Below, in pieces: positions 1 to 5,263 of a stretch of DNA of 5,263 bases (the first letter of the stretch is position 1; the number at the start of each line of letters is the position of its first letter). The DNA is from Erysipelotrichaceae bacterium. GTDB lineage: Bacteria > Bacillota_I > Bacilli_A > Erysipelotrichales > Erysipelotrichaceae. Where the stretch lies: NCBI GenBank assembly GCA_003510215.1, contig DOKQ01000165.1, positions 1 through 5,263 of the forward strand. Direction: 5' to 3'. Position numbers and translations under genes: made by a program. The notes beneath the pieces were generated by a model. The model was not told the origin of the DNA and made no database searches. It worked only from the letters and a program-made list of their open reading frames with translations.

Positions 1-22
1 AAAAAAGGGAGAATCTCCCTTT
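1..22 (-). terminator. Rho-independent terminator of secDF
   Basis: Read on the minus strand, an 8-bp perfect stem (AAAGGGAG / CTCCCTTT) with a 3-nt loop is followed at once by at least three further T residues, giving a run of six T at the window edge (the tract may continue outside). The upstream arm begins inside the TAA stop codon of secDF (23-21), so the last codon and the hairpin share bases. This is a typical intrinsic terminator and marks the end of the comN-like/secDF transcript. Confidence 0.85.
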
Positions 23-2303
23 AGTCGTTAATTCCTGAAATAACCATCTCTGCAGGTTCATTGGATTTACGGATACGCTTTTTCGTAGGTTTCGCTTTGC
101 GATTTATACGTAAGTAGTACCATAATTGCACCGCAATGAAAATAGATGAGTATGCCCCAGCCACAAGACCCACAAGCATCGCAAAGTTAAATTCAAAGAT
201 TTCTCTTGATCCAAGAATCAATAGAGCAATCATTGGAAGCATGGTGGTAAATGAGCTGAAAGCCGAACGGATTAAGGTTTGTTGCATCGCACCATTGACA
301 ATACCCTTAATAGCCTGCTTAGGAATGGCACGCTGACCATATTCCTTCACGCCATCACGAATTCGTGAGAACACAACAATCGAGTCATCCACCGAGTAAC
401 CGATAATCGCCAATAGCACTGCAATAAGCTCTGTGTTGACTTCCACTCGGAAGATAGCAAAGAAAGCAAGTACAATCAGAATATCATGTAACAAGGCTGT
501 AATGGTTCCAAGGGCATAATCCCACTCAAATCGCAATGTGATATACGCCATCATCAGTAACCATGCAATCACAGATAAAAAGGCTGCTGAACGAACAAGT
601 TCACGACCGACCAGCGGTGTGACCACAACTTCATTGGCTGGATGGCCATATTTTTCAAGAAGATACGCTTTTAAGCCCTGAAGATTCTCGGAGGTTTCCG
701 TTTCAGTAGTCGTGACATAAGCCTGACGATCTCCCGCAAACTGAACTTTCACTGAATCATAGCTAAACTTCGCAAAATCTGCACGTAGCTCTTCCAACGT
801 TAAATCCGTATTCGAGATTACGGTCACTTTTGTACCAGAACTGAAGTCAATGCCTAAGTTCAAGCCGCCATTTCCTGTAAAGCTGTTAAAGGCAAACATG
901 ACTATGGCCAGACCGATAATTGCTGCACTACCAATAATAAACGGTTTAGCGGAAGCAATGAAGTCGATTTTGGTAAATGGACCATAGTAAGTACGGTTTT
1001 CACCTTTGGAGACATTTGGAACAAACTCCGGTTTCACACCAAAGAGTTTGACATTTTCTTTCGCAATTCCAGATTTAACAATTTGACCAAGCAAGAATCG
1101 TGTAACACCCAAATTAATTACAAGGGTTACGAAGACGGTAACCATAAGCATGGTTGCAAAACCACGGACTGATCCCGTACCGAAAACATACATAACCAAC
1201 GCCGCAATGAACGTAGTCAACTGAGCATCGAAGATGGTCCAGAACGCCAGTTTATTCCCTTCCTTAAAGGCTGTAGTCAACGTTCTTCCTTCATAGAGTT
1301 CATCGCGAATCCGCTCGAAAGTAAGGATGTTAGCATCCACGGTCATACCGACCCCGAGAACCAATGCCGCAATACCCGGCAATGTAAAGACACCACCCAT
1401 GGACTCATAAATGAAGAAGACCGTTAGAATATAGAAGGCAAGCATGATCGTTGCGATGATGCCTGGAATCTTGTAAATAAAAATCATAAATGCCATAACC
1501 AAGGCAACCCCAATAGCACCCGCAATCATGGTTTGTCTAAATGCAGCTTCCCCAAATTCGGCACTCACCACATTGGAAGAAATTTCACTCATGCGCACTG
1601 GAAGAGAACCGGAGTTGATTAAATCCGATAACTCACGTGCTTCAGCTTCTGTAAATGACCCTTTAATAATGGCATCGCCACGGATCCCCTGGGTGACACT
1701 GGCCGCTGAAATATATTTCTGCTGACCTGTTGCTTCTTTGTCTTTTTCAGCTTTGTAGCTATCGCCTTCCTCAAAGTCTAGCCAGGTAACAATCAGATTG
1801 TTTCCTGCAGACATTTCAGAAACTTTTTTGGTCAGCTCAAAAAAAGCATCCTGATCCGCAATCTTCAGACTGACAACAGGAATCCCATTTTCAAATCCAA
1901 GAGATGCTCCACCTTCACGCAGAATTTTTGCATCCGCAAGCAGATTGTCATTCACATCACGGAACGTTAAGTTTGCGGTCGCTGAAATCACACGACGTGC
2001 CTGATCTTCATCTTTGACGCCCGCGAGTTGAACACGAATACGATTGGTTCCTTCAACCGTAATTTCCGGTTCGTTAACACCCAAAACGTCAATCCGTTTT
2101 GAGATGGAACGAGCCACTGCCGTCATCGCTGGTAGTTCAGACGCTGAATCCAGCGGGGATACTTCATAAACAATCTCAAATCCACCCTGAAGGTCCAGCC
2201 CCAGGGTCATATTTCTTGATAAATCATCCGCAAAGAAACCGATCATTGTAAATATGGCCATGACGGTTAATGCAAAGATGACTAAACGCGGTTTTCTTTT
2301 CAT
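21..2303 (-). CDS. secDF: Fused protein translocase subunit SecDF
   Basis: Membrane accessory subunit of the Sec translocase that uses the proton gradient to help pull exported proteins across the membrane. The 760 residues are a natural SecD-SecF fusion, close to the length of Bacillus SecDF. SecD half: TM1 about 8-25, the LGLDLQGG motif at 34-41, a large extracytoplasmic domain about 45-250, then five TM segments about 257-405, with TM4 motif GMTVDANILTFERIRDEL from 319 (Asp323). A polar linker about 411-447 joins the SecF half: TM7 about 452-473, GIDFSSGT from 484, a second periplasm-type domain to about 565, and five TM segments about 572-732 with GYSVDDSIVVFSRIRD from 635. Asp323, Asp640 and Arg679 match the conserved TM4, TM10 and TM11 charged residues linked to proton transport in this family (alignment by eye). 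The C-terminal tail 731-750 is strongly basic. GGAGGA at 2317-2312, 8 nt before the ATG, supports the start. The start overlaps the upstream gene's stop as ATGA. A terminator follows directly. Confidence 0.97.
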   Translation of the reverse strand: MKRKPRLVIFALTVMAIFTMIGFFADDLSRNMTLGLDLQGGFEIVYEVSPLDSASELPAMTAVARSISKRIDVLGVNEPEITVEGTNRIRVQLAGVKDEDQARRVISATANLTFRDVNDNLLADAKILREGGASLGFENGIPVVSLKIADQDAFFELTKKVSEMSAGNNLIVTWLDFEEGDSYKAEKDKEATGQQKYISAASVTQGIRGDAIIKGSFTEAEARELSDLINSGSLPVRMSEISSNVVSAEFGEAAFRQTMIAGAIGVALVMAFMIFIYKIPGIIATIMLAFYILTVFFIYESMGGVFTLPGIAALVLGVGMTVDANILTFERIRDELYEGRTLTTAFKEGNKLAFWTIFDAQLTTFIAALVMYVFGTGSVRGFATMLMVTVFVTLVINLGVTRFLLGQIVKSGIAKENVKLFGVKPEFVPNVSKGENRTYYGPFTKIDFIASAKPFIIGSAAIIGLAIVMFAFNSFTGNGGLNLGIDFSSGTKVTVISNTDLTLEELRADFAKFSYDSVKVQFAGDRQAYVTTTETETSENLQGLKAYLLEKYGHPANEVVVTPLVGRELVRSAAFLSVIAWLLMMAYITLRFEWDYALGTITALLHDILIVLAFFAIFRVEVNTELIAVLLAIIGYSVDDSIVVFSRIRDGVKEYGQRAIPKQAIKGIVNGAMQQTLIRSAFSSFTTMLPMIALLILGSREIFEFNFAMLVGLVAGAYSSIFIAVQLWYYLRINRKAKPTKKRIRKSNEPAEMVISGIND

Positions 2304-2584
2304 TCGCGTATTCCTCCAATCACATCTTCAAATTCACTTAATTCTTTTTTATGTCCATCGATCACGGCTTGTTTTGACAGAAAGACCACTACGGTACTCG
2401 CGTCAAGACTCATCACATCATCGATAGCCTCATGTAAGCTTGAGGGTTTTTTTTTGCGCCATTTAAATGCCACAAGTACATCAGCGAGCTGATCATAGTC
2501 AAGCAAAGGTAATCCCTCCCGTTGCAATTTATGCAGCTGCAGAACCAAGGCCAATTGAATTTGGCGATGGTTGATATCCATCAT
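2300..2584 (-). CDS. ComN-like post-transcriptional regulator family protein
   Basis: A 94-residue soluble, charged protein. It resembles the small ComN/YrzD family (Pfam post-transcriptional regulator family), whose Bacillus subtilis member influences comE mRNA and is found near secDF. Visible family-like features are an N-terminal helix about 6-22, LLDYDQLADVLVAFKWRKKK at 27-46 (acidic/aromatic stretch leading into a W-R-K-K-K basic cluster), and LHEAIDDVMSLDASTVVVFL at 50-69, followed by an acidic tail. No signal peptide or TM segment is seen. Two ATGs stand in tandem. The first, 7 nt after the GGGG of an AAAGGGG site (2598-2592), is the better start. The stop TGA overlaps the secDF ATG by 4 nt, implying translational coupling. 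A promoter lies just upstream. The three lysines of the basic cluster are encoded by nine consecutive A residues. Family assignment rests on motif memory and context; a competence role should not be assumed here. Confidence 0.72.
   Translation of the reverse strand: MMDINHRQIQLALVLQLHKLQREGLPLLDYDQLADVLVAFKWRKKKPSSLHEAIDDVMSLDASTVVVFLSKQAVIDGHKKELSEFEDVIGGIRE
2312..2317 (-). promoter_or_regulatory. Ribosome binding site of secDF inside the comN-like gene
   Basis: GGAGGA on the minus strand, 8 nt before the secDF ATG, lies within the last codons of the upstream gene. With the ATGA stop/start overlap it fits coupled translation, but is strong enough to allow independent initiation. Confidence 0.75.
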
Positions 2585-2614
2585 AAAAATTCCCCTTTCT
2601 TACTGCCTTTGTCT

Positions 2615-2645
2615 ATTATAAAGCATCCGTCCAAAAAAGTGTAGA
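2615..2645 (-). promoter_or_regulatory. Likely sigma-A promoter for comN-like/secDF
   Basis: On the minus strand a perfect TATAAT (2620-2615) sits about 30 nt before the comN-like start. The best -35 match is TCTACA (2645-2640, 4 of 6 to TTGACA) with a long 19-nt spacer, so the -35 is weak or may depend on an activator. The expected start is near 2608, giving a leader of about 24 nt that holds only the AAAGGGG ribosome binding site. No terminator is seen between murD and this site, so read-through from mraY-murD is also possible. Confidence 0.6.
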
Positions 2646-2651
2646 TTTTTT

Positions 2652-3944
2652 TCACTCACACACAAGTTCTTTAAAGATTCTTCCTCGTTGCTCATAATTA
2701 TCAAACTGATCCCAGCTGGCACATGCAGGGGAAAACAGGACCACATCCCCAGAAACAGCGATTTGCTTCGCCAAAGCGACCGCCTGATCCAACGTGTCGA
2801 CAAGTATCGCTTCCGGATAAATGGCTTGTAACTGATATTTGGTTGCACCATAGGCAATCATCGTTTTTACCCGATTCATATACGGAATCAGTTCATTAAA
2901 GCCTGTCTTCTTATCATAACCACCAGCCAACAGAATCACCGGTTGATCAAATGACTTTAAGGCGACAATCGTTGCATCACTGTTGGTTCCTTTGGAATCG
3001 TTGTAATACGCTACACCCTCAATATTCTTTACAAATTCAATCCGATGTTCCACCCCGGCAAACTCCATGATACCCGAAGCAATCTGCTCAAAGGAGCATC
3101 CCAAAGCATAGGCTAGACACGCAGCCGCAAGGGCGTTTGCCACATTGTGTTTACCAACCAAAGGAAACTGCTCGATTGGGACAATCAATTGATTTAAAAG
3201 TATCAATCCTTCAGATGACAGATACGCATCTGCTTTTGATAAAACGGAAAATGTCAGTCTATTTTTGGGAAGATCGTCAAATGTGCTGATGATAGGATCA
3301 TCCAAGTTGAGCACAAATGTGTCTTCATCATTCATATTCTGATAAATCCTCCGTTTTGCCTGAAAGTATGGGGTCACATTTCCATAGACATCCAGATGGT
3401 CAGGACTTAAATTAAGGATGGTTGCGGCTTTTGGATGAAAGTGAAGGCATCCGTCCAGCTGAAACGCCGCAATTTCACAACTGACTAGAGCTTCCTTATC
3501 GCCATACTTATCCACAATTTCACTCATGGGCACACCAATATTGCCGCCAATGAATGCTTCCTTACCACTTTTCTGCAGGATGCTTCCGAGCAGTGCCGTT
3601 GTGGTGGTTTTGCCATTGGTTCCGGTGATACCTGCAACCTGAAACCCTGACGCAAATAATAGTGATATATCAATTTCGTTGTAAATAAACTGGGTTTCTG
3701 CAAGTTTGCGTACAAACTCCACCGTGGAAGGAATCCCCGGGTTTTTAATGACCCATCTGTACGTTTGTTCAAGCAGCCAGTCCGGATGTTCTTTTTCGAT
3801 GCATACAATACCTAAGGACTCTAGCTGCTCTTTAAAAGCAATGGACCCTTTATCCGTAACATATACCTGATATCCTTTTTTTGCAAGCAGTTTACTGATG
3901 GCAATACCACTTCGGGCTGCTCCGATGACCAGTACTTTTTCCAT
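2652..3944 (-). CDS. murD: UDP-N-acetylmuramoyl-L-alanine--D-glutamate ligase (MurD)
   Basis: Cytoplasmic ATP-dependent ligase that adds D-glutamate to UDP-MurNAc-L-Ala in peptidoglycan precursor synthesis. 430 residues, a little shorter than the roughly 440-450 usual for the family. Domain 1 (1 to about 95) is the UDP-binding Rossmann-like fold, with GAARSGIA at 8-15. The central ATPase domain has the P-loop GITGTNGKTTTT from 105 (Lys112), Glu157, DHLD at 182-185 (His183) and AKRRIY at 196-201, with Lys197 as the expected carbamylated lysine. The C-terminal domain has HNVANALAA from 266, EHRIEF from 299, DSKGTN at 316-321, LLAGGYDKKTGF from 338 and SPACASWDQF at 405-414, then an RG pair at 420-421. 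The catalytic residues I know for E. coli MurD appear to be present. Small departures are AAFQL instead of SSFQL at 159-163 and Tyr417 where E. coli has Phe422. The ATG follows the mraY stop after one base; the only ribosome binding site is a weak AGGT within the end of mraY. Second gene of the mraY-murD unit. Confidence 0.97.
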   Translation of the reverse strand: MEKVLVIGAARSGIAISKLLAKKGYQVYVTDKGSIAFKEQLESLGIVCIEKEHPDWLLEQTYRWVIKNPGIPSTVEFVRKLAETQFIYNEIDISLLFASGFQVAGITGTNGKTTTTALLGSILQKSGKEAFIGGNIGVPMSEIVDKYGDKEALVSCEIAAFQLDGCLHFHPKAATILNLSPDHLDVYGNVTPYFQAKRRIYQNMNDEDTFVLNLDDPIISTFDDLPKNRLTFSVLSKADAYLSSEGLILLNQLIVPIEQFPLVGKHNVANALAAACLAYALGCSFEQIASGIMEFAGVEHRIEFVKNIEGVAYYNDSKGTNSDATIVALKSFDQPVILLAGGYDKKTGFNELIPYMNRVKTMIAYGATKYQLQAIYPEAILVDTLDQAVALAKQIAVSGDVVLFSPACASWDQFDNYEQRGRIFKELVCE

Positions 3945-3945
3945 G

Positions 3946-4905
3946 TTAGACCATACCTAATAGAAATCCAATGACCGCAAACAAAAAGCCTAACATCCAG
4001 AAAAACTGTACGACACGAATTTCACGCCATCCTGAAATCACAAAGCTGTAATGAATCGGGGTATATTTAAAGATGCGTTTTTTGCGGAGTTTCACCGAGC
4101 CAATCTGCAAGATTACACACATCGTCTCATAGACAAACACGCCTCCGATAATAATAAGTAGCAGTTCGTGTTTAAGCAAAATAGCTGCAGTGGCAAGCAA
4201 GGCACCTAATGGCAAGGATCCGGTATCTCCCATGATGATTTTGGCTGGAAACACGTTGTATTTCAGATACCCTAGCAGTGATCCGAGAACACTGAGTAAA
4301 AACCCCGCCACAACTACTTCTTTGGCAACGATTGCAAAGATGGTAAATGGAAAAAGAGCCAAGAGTACCGTTCCTCCGGCCAATCCATCCATACCATCCG
4401 TAATGTTCACAGCGTTACTTACGCCTGTGAGCATGAATAAAATCAGAAAGGCATAGATGATACCCAGCTCAAGGGTGATGGAACTTGAAAACAATGTAAT
4501 CGACGTTGAGGCAATCTGCTGATAAAAAAAGTAGAAGATAATCGCCAAAACGGTTTGAAGGAAAAATTTGAATCGGGCGGATAAGCCATCATTTTTTCCT
4601 TCCTTAATAATTTTCATATCATCCCAAAAGCCAATCAAAGCATACCCAAGGTAGGTAAAGTTTAATAGAAAACTCGTCAATGACCATTCCGTAAAGAAAA
4701 GAACATTAAAGACAATGAGTGGGACAAGCACAAAGGCCACACCACCCATATTGGGTGTGCCCTGTTTTTCTTTGTATTGATCTAGTGAGTATTCACTGAT
4801 ACTCTGGCCGAACTTCAATGCCCGTAAACGGACGATCAGTCGTGGCATAATCAGTAAGGTGAGTCCTAAGCTAAGGACAAAAGCAAATAAATAACGTAGT
4901 TCCAT
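3946..4905 (-). CDS. mraY: Phospho-N-acetylmuramoyl-pentapeptide-transferase (MraY)
   Basis: Polytopic membrane enzyme that transfers phospho-MurNAc-pentapeptide from UDP to undecaprenyl phosphate, making lipid I. 319 residues, normal for Gram-positive MraY, mostly hydrophobic with about ten TM segments. Family motifs in order: GTPNMGG at 49-55, the Mg-binding pair Asp95-Asp96 in GFWDD, NDGL at 105-108, NAVNITDGMDGLAGG at 164-178, GDTGS at 226-230 (Asp227), and the C-terminal cytoplasmic loop KKRIFKYTPIHYSF from 275. The last motif is unusual: most MraY proteins read PIHHHFE there, while this one reads PIHYSFV, keeping only the first His (285). The DDxxK lysine and the His before the GTPxMGG motif are also altered (DDMK; QYKEKQGTP). 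All catalytic aspartates remain, so it is probably active; WecA/TagO-type homologues lack the pentapeptide-type NAVNITDGMDGLAGG and PIH motifs seen here, and murD follows, so MraY is the best call. AAAGGGG (4920-4914), 8 nt before ATG, fixes the start. It is the first gene after a strong promoter. Confidence 0.95.
   Translation of the reverse strand: MELRYLFAFVLSLGLTLLIMPRLIVRLRALKFGQSISEYSLDQYKEKQGTPNMGGVAFVLVPLIVFNVLFFTEWSLTSFLLNFTYLGYALIGFWDDMKIIKEGKNDGLSARFKFFLQTVLAIIFYFFYQQIASTSITLFSSSITLELGIIYAFLILFMLTGVSNAVNITDGMDGLAGGTVLLALFPFTIFAIVAKEVVVAGFLLSVLGSLLGYLKYNVFPAKIIMGDTGSLPLGALLATAAILLKHELLLIIIGGVFVYETMCVILQIGSVKLRKKRIFKYTPIHYSFVISGWREIRVVQFFWMLGFLFAVIGFLLGMV
3955..3960 (-). promoter_or_regulatory. 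Weak ribosome binding site of murD within the mraY 3' end
   Basis: TTAGGT on the minus strand ends 10 nt before the murD ATG and lies in the last codons of mraY. It is much poorer than the AAAGGGG and GGAGGA sites of the other genes. With a single base between mraY stop and murD start, murD translation probably relies on ribosomes finishing mraY. Confidence 0.4.
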
Positions 4906-4929
4906 GATTATTTCCCCTTTAACTGTCTT

Positions 4930-4958
4930 ATTATACCAAAAAAAACATCATTACTGAA
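4930..4958 (-). promoter_or_regulatory. Extended -10 promoter of mraY-murD
   Basis: On the minus strand a perfect TATAAT (4935-4930) is preceded by TGG, giving an extended -10 (TGnTATAAT). A -35-like TTCAGT (4958-4953, 3 of 6) lies at the ideal 17-nt spacing. The spacer contains eight T in a row (4945-4938). Transcription would begin near 4923, leaving a leader of about 18 nt with the AAAGGGG ribosome binding site. The extended -10 probably makes up for the poor -35. Confidence 0.72.
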
Positions 4959-4960
4959 GA

Positions 4961-4985
4961 TGAAAAGAAGCACGAATGCTTCCTT
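4961..4985 (-). terminator. Hairpin terminator of the corC-like gene
   Basis: Minus-strand AAGGAAGCA - TTCG - TGCTTCTTT forms a 9-bp stem with one G-U pair, closed by a UUCG tetraloop sequence, 23 nt after the upstream stop codon. The U-tract is short (four T, then CATCTT) and partly paired in the stem, so termination may be incomplete. It separates the corC-like transcript from the mraY promoter just downstream. Confidence 0.65.
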
Positions 4986-5008
4986 GGTGTAAATCATCAG
5001 TTTTTAAA

Positions 5009-5263
5009 CTAGTAATCTTCCTCAATGACTGGAAGAAGGGTTACCCGGACTTTCTTTGCCCGAATCGCCTCGACTTCCTTGACCTCAACCACGATGTTCT
5101 TATACATAAACGAATCCTCAGGTTTTGGCCACTGACCGAGCATATTGGTGACCCAACCATTGACGGTTGACGAATCTGTTTCGATATCCACATCCAGAAT
5201 CCGTTCAAGCTTTTCAAGACTTGCATTTCCAGTTACTTCATATTCCGTCTCAGAGATTTTCTC
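5009..5263 (-). CDS. CorC/HlyC-family CBS-domain protein, C-terminal end (partial)
   Basis: The reading frame is open from the window edge to a TAG stop, giving the last 84 residues of a larger protein whose start lies beyond 5263. The fragment matches the transporter-associated (CorC_HlyC) domain that ends hemolysin-C/CorC-type membrane proteins: YEVTGNASLEKLERIL near its residues 8-23, an acidic stretch, STVNGWVTNMLGQWPKPEDSF at 32-52 (equivalent to the family's TVgGWV..lG.iP..Gd.f), then YKNIVVEVKEVEAIRAKKVRV at 54-74. Full-length members usually carry an N-terminal CNNM/DUF21 membrane domain and two CBS domains, and are linked to Mg/Co ion efflux or homeostasis; those parts are not visible, so the substrate is unknown. 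A GTG at 5191-5189 is an internal valine codon, not a start, because the conserved domain extends upstream of it. A terminator follows, so it is probably not co-transcribed with mraY. Confidence 0.85.
   Translation of the reverse strand, partial: EKISETEYEVTGNASLEKLERILDVDIETDSSTVNGWVTNMLGQWPKPEDSFMYKNIVVEVKEVEAIRAKKVRVTLLPVIEEDY

Noticed and set aside
136..336. Open frame of 66 codons on the plus strand
   Set aside because: It lies antisense inside the strongly conserved SecF half of secDF, with no ribosome binding site or recognisable protein features.
1528..1725. Open frame of 65 codons on the plus strand
   Set aside because: Antisense to conserved SecD sequence; no domain or start signal of its own.
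2631..2654. A7/T6 inverted repeat right after the murD stop as a terminator
   Set aside because: The stem would be only A-T pairs with a 7-nt loop; too weak for an intrinsic terminator, and it overlaps the likely promoter -35.
2600..2857. 85-codon frame on the minus strand
   Set aside because: Out of frame within the conserved MurD C-terminus and running into the intergenic promoter; its sequence looks like a frame shadow.
3524..3808. 94-codon frame on the minus strand
   Set aside because: Out-of-frame reading of the murD P-loop region; cysteine- and arginine-rich shadow without family features.
4190..4456. 88-codon frame on the plus strand
   Set aside because: Antisense to the core MraY motifs; no independent support.
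4999..5010. AT-rich near-palindrome overlapping the corC-like stop as an operator
   Set aside because: Imperfect symmetry, single copy, located upstream of a terminator; nothing links it to the mraY promoter.
4976..5170. 64-codon frame on the plus strand
   Set aside because: Overlaps the terminator and conserved CorC C-terminal domain on the opposite strand; no coding signal.
5009..5191. Stand-alone 60-residue protein starting at GTG 5191
   Set aside because: The same frame stays open to the window edge, and residues upstream of the GTG complete the CorC_HlyC domain, so this is the end of a larger gene.

Overview
The window looks like chromosomal housekeeping DNA from a low-to-moderate GC Gram-positive (Firmicutes/Bacillota-type) bacterium. 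The grounds are a fused SecDF of the Bacillus type, a ComN-like small gene next to secDF, AAAGGGG/GGAGGA ribosome binding sites, TATAAT-type promoters and short U-tract terminators. The sequence divergence, especially in MraY, suggests a lineage away from Bacillus and Staphylococcus. Erysipelotrichia or a relative is a guess I cannot prove from this window. All genes lie on the minus strand, so transcription runs from high to low coordinates. I see no phage, IS, CRISPR, tRNA or rRNA.

Layout in the direction of transcription. (1) 5263-5009: the last 84 codons of a CorC/HlyC-family CBS-domain protein, entering from outside the window and closed by a hairpin terminator near 4985-4961. (2) A consensus extended -10 promoter (4958-4930) leads into mraY (4905-3946) and murD (3944-2652). 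These make lipid I and UDP-MurNAc-L-Ala-D-Glu, two cytoplasmic/membrane steps of peptidoglycan precursor synthesis, and are separated by one base. (3) A 67-bp gap carries a second likely promoter with a perfect TATAAT (2645-2615). It leads into a 94-codon ComN-like gene (2584-2300) that overlaps secDF (2303-21) in an ATGA junction. secDF encodes the proton-driven accessory subunit of the Sec protein export channel. (4) A rho-independent terminator at 22-1, whose stem starts inside the secDF stop codon, closes the block.

The block joins wall precursor synthesis to protein export, two envelope-building functions. In many bacteria mraY and murD sit in the dcw cluster, followed by ftsW and murG; here they are followed by comN-like and secDF. 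I see no clearly new biological system. The points most worth a second look are the MraY that lacks the canonical triple-His motif, the broken dcw context, and an A9 slippage-prone tract in the comN-like gene just upstream of the coupled secDF start.
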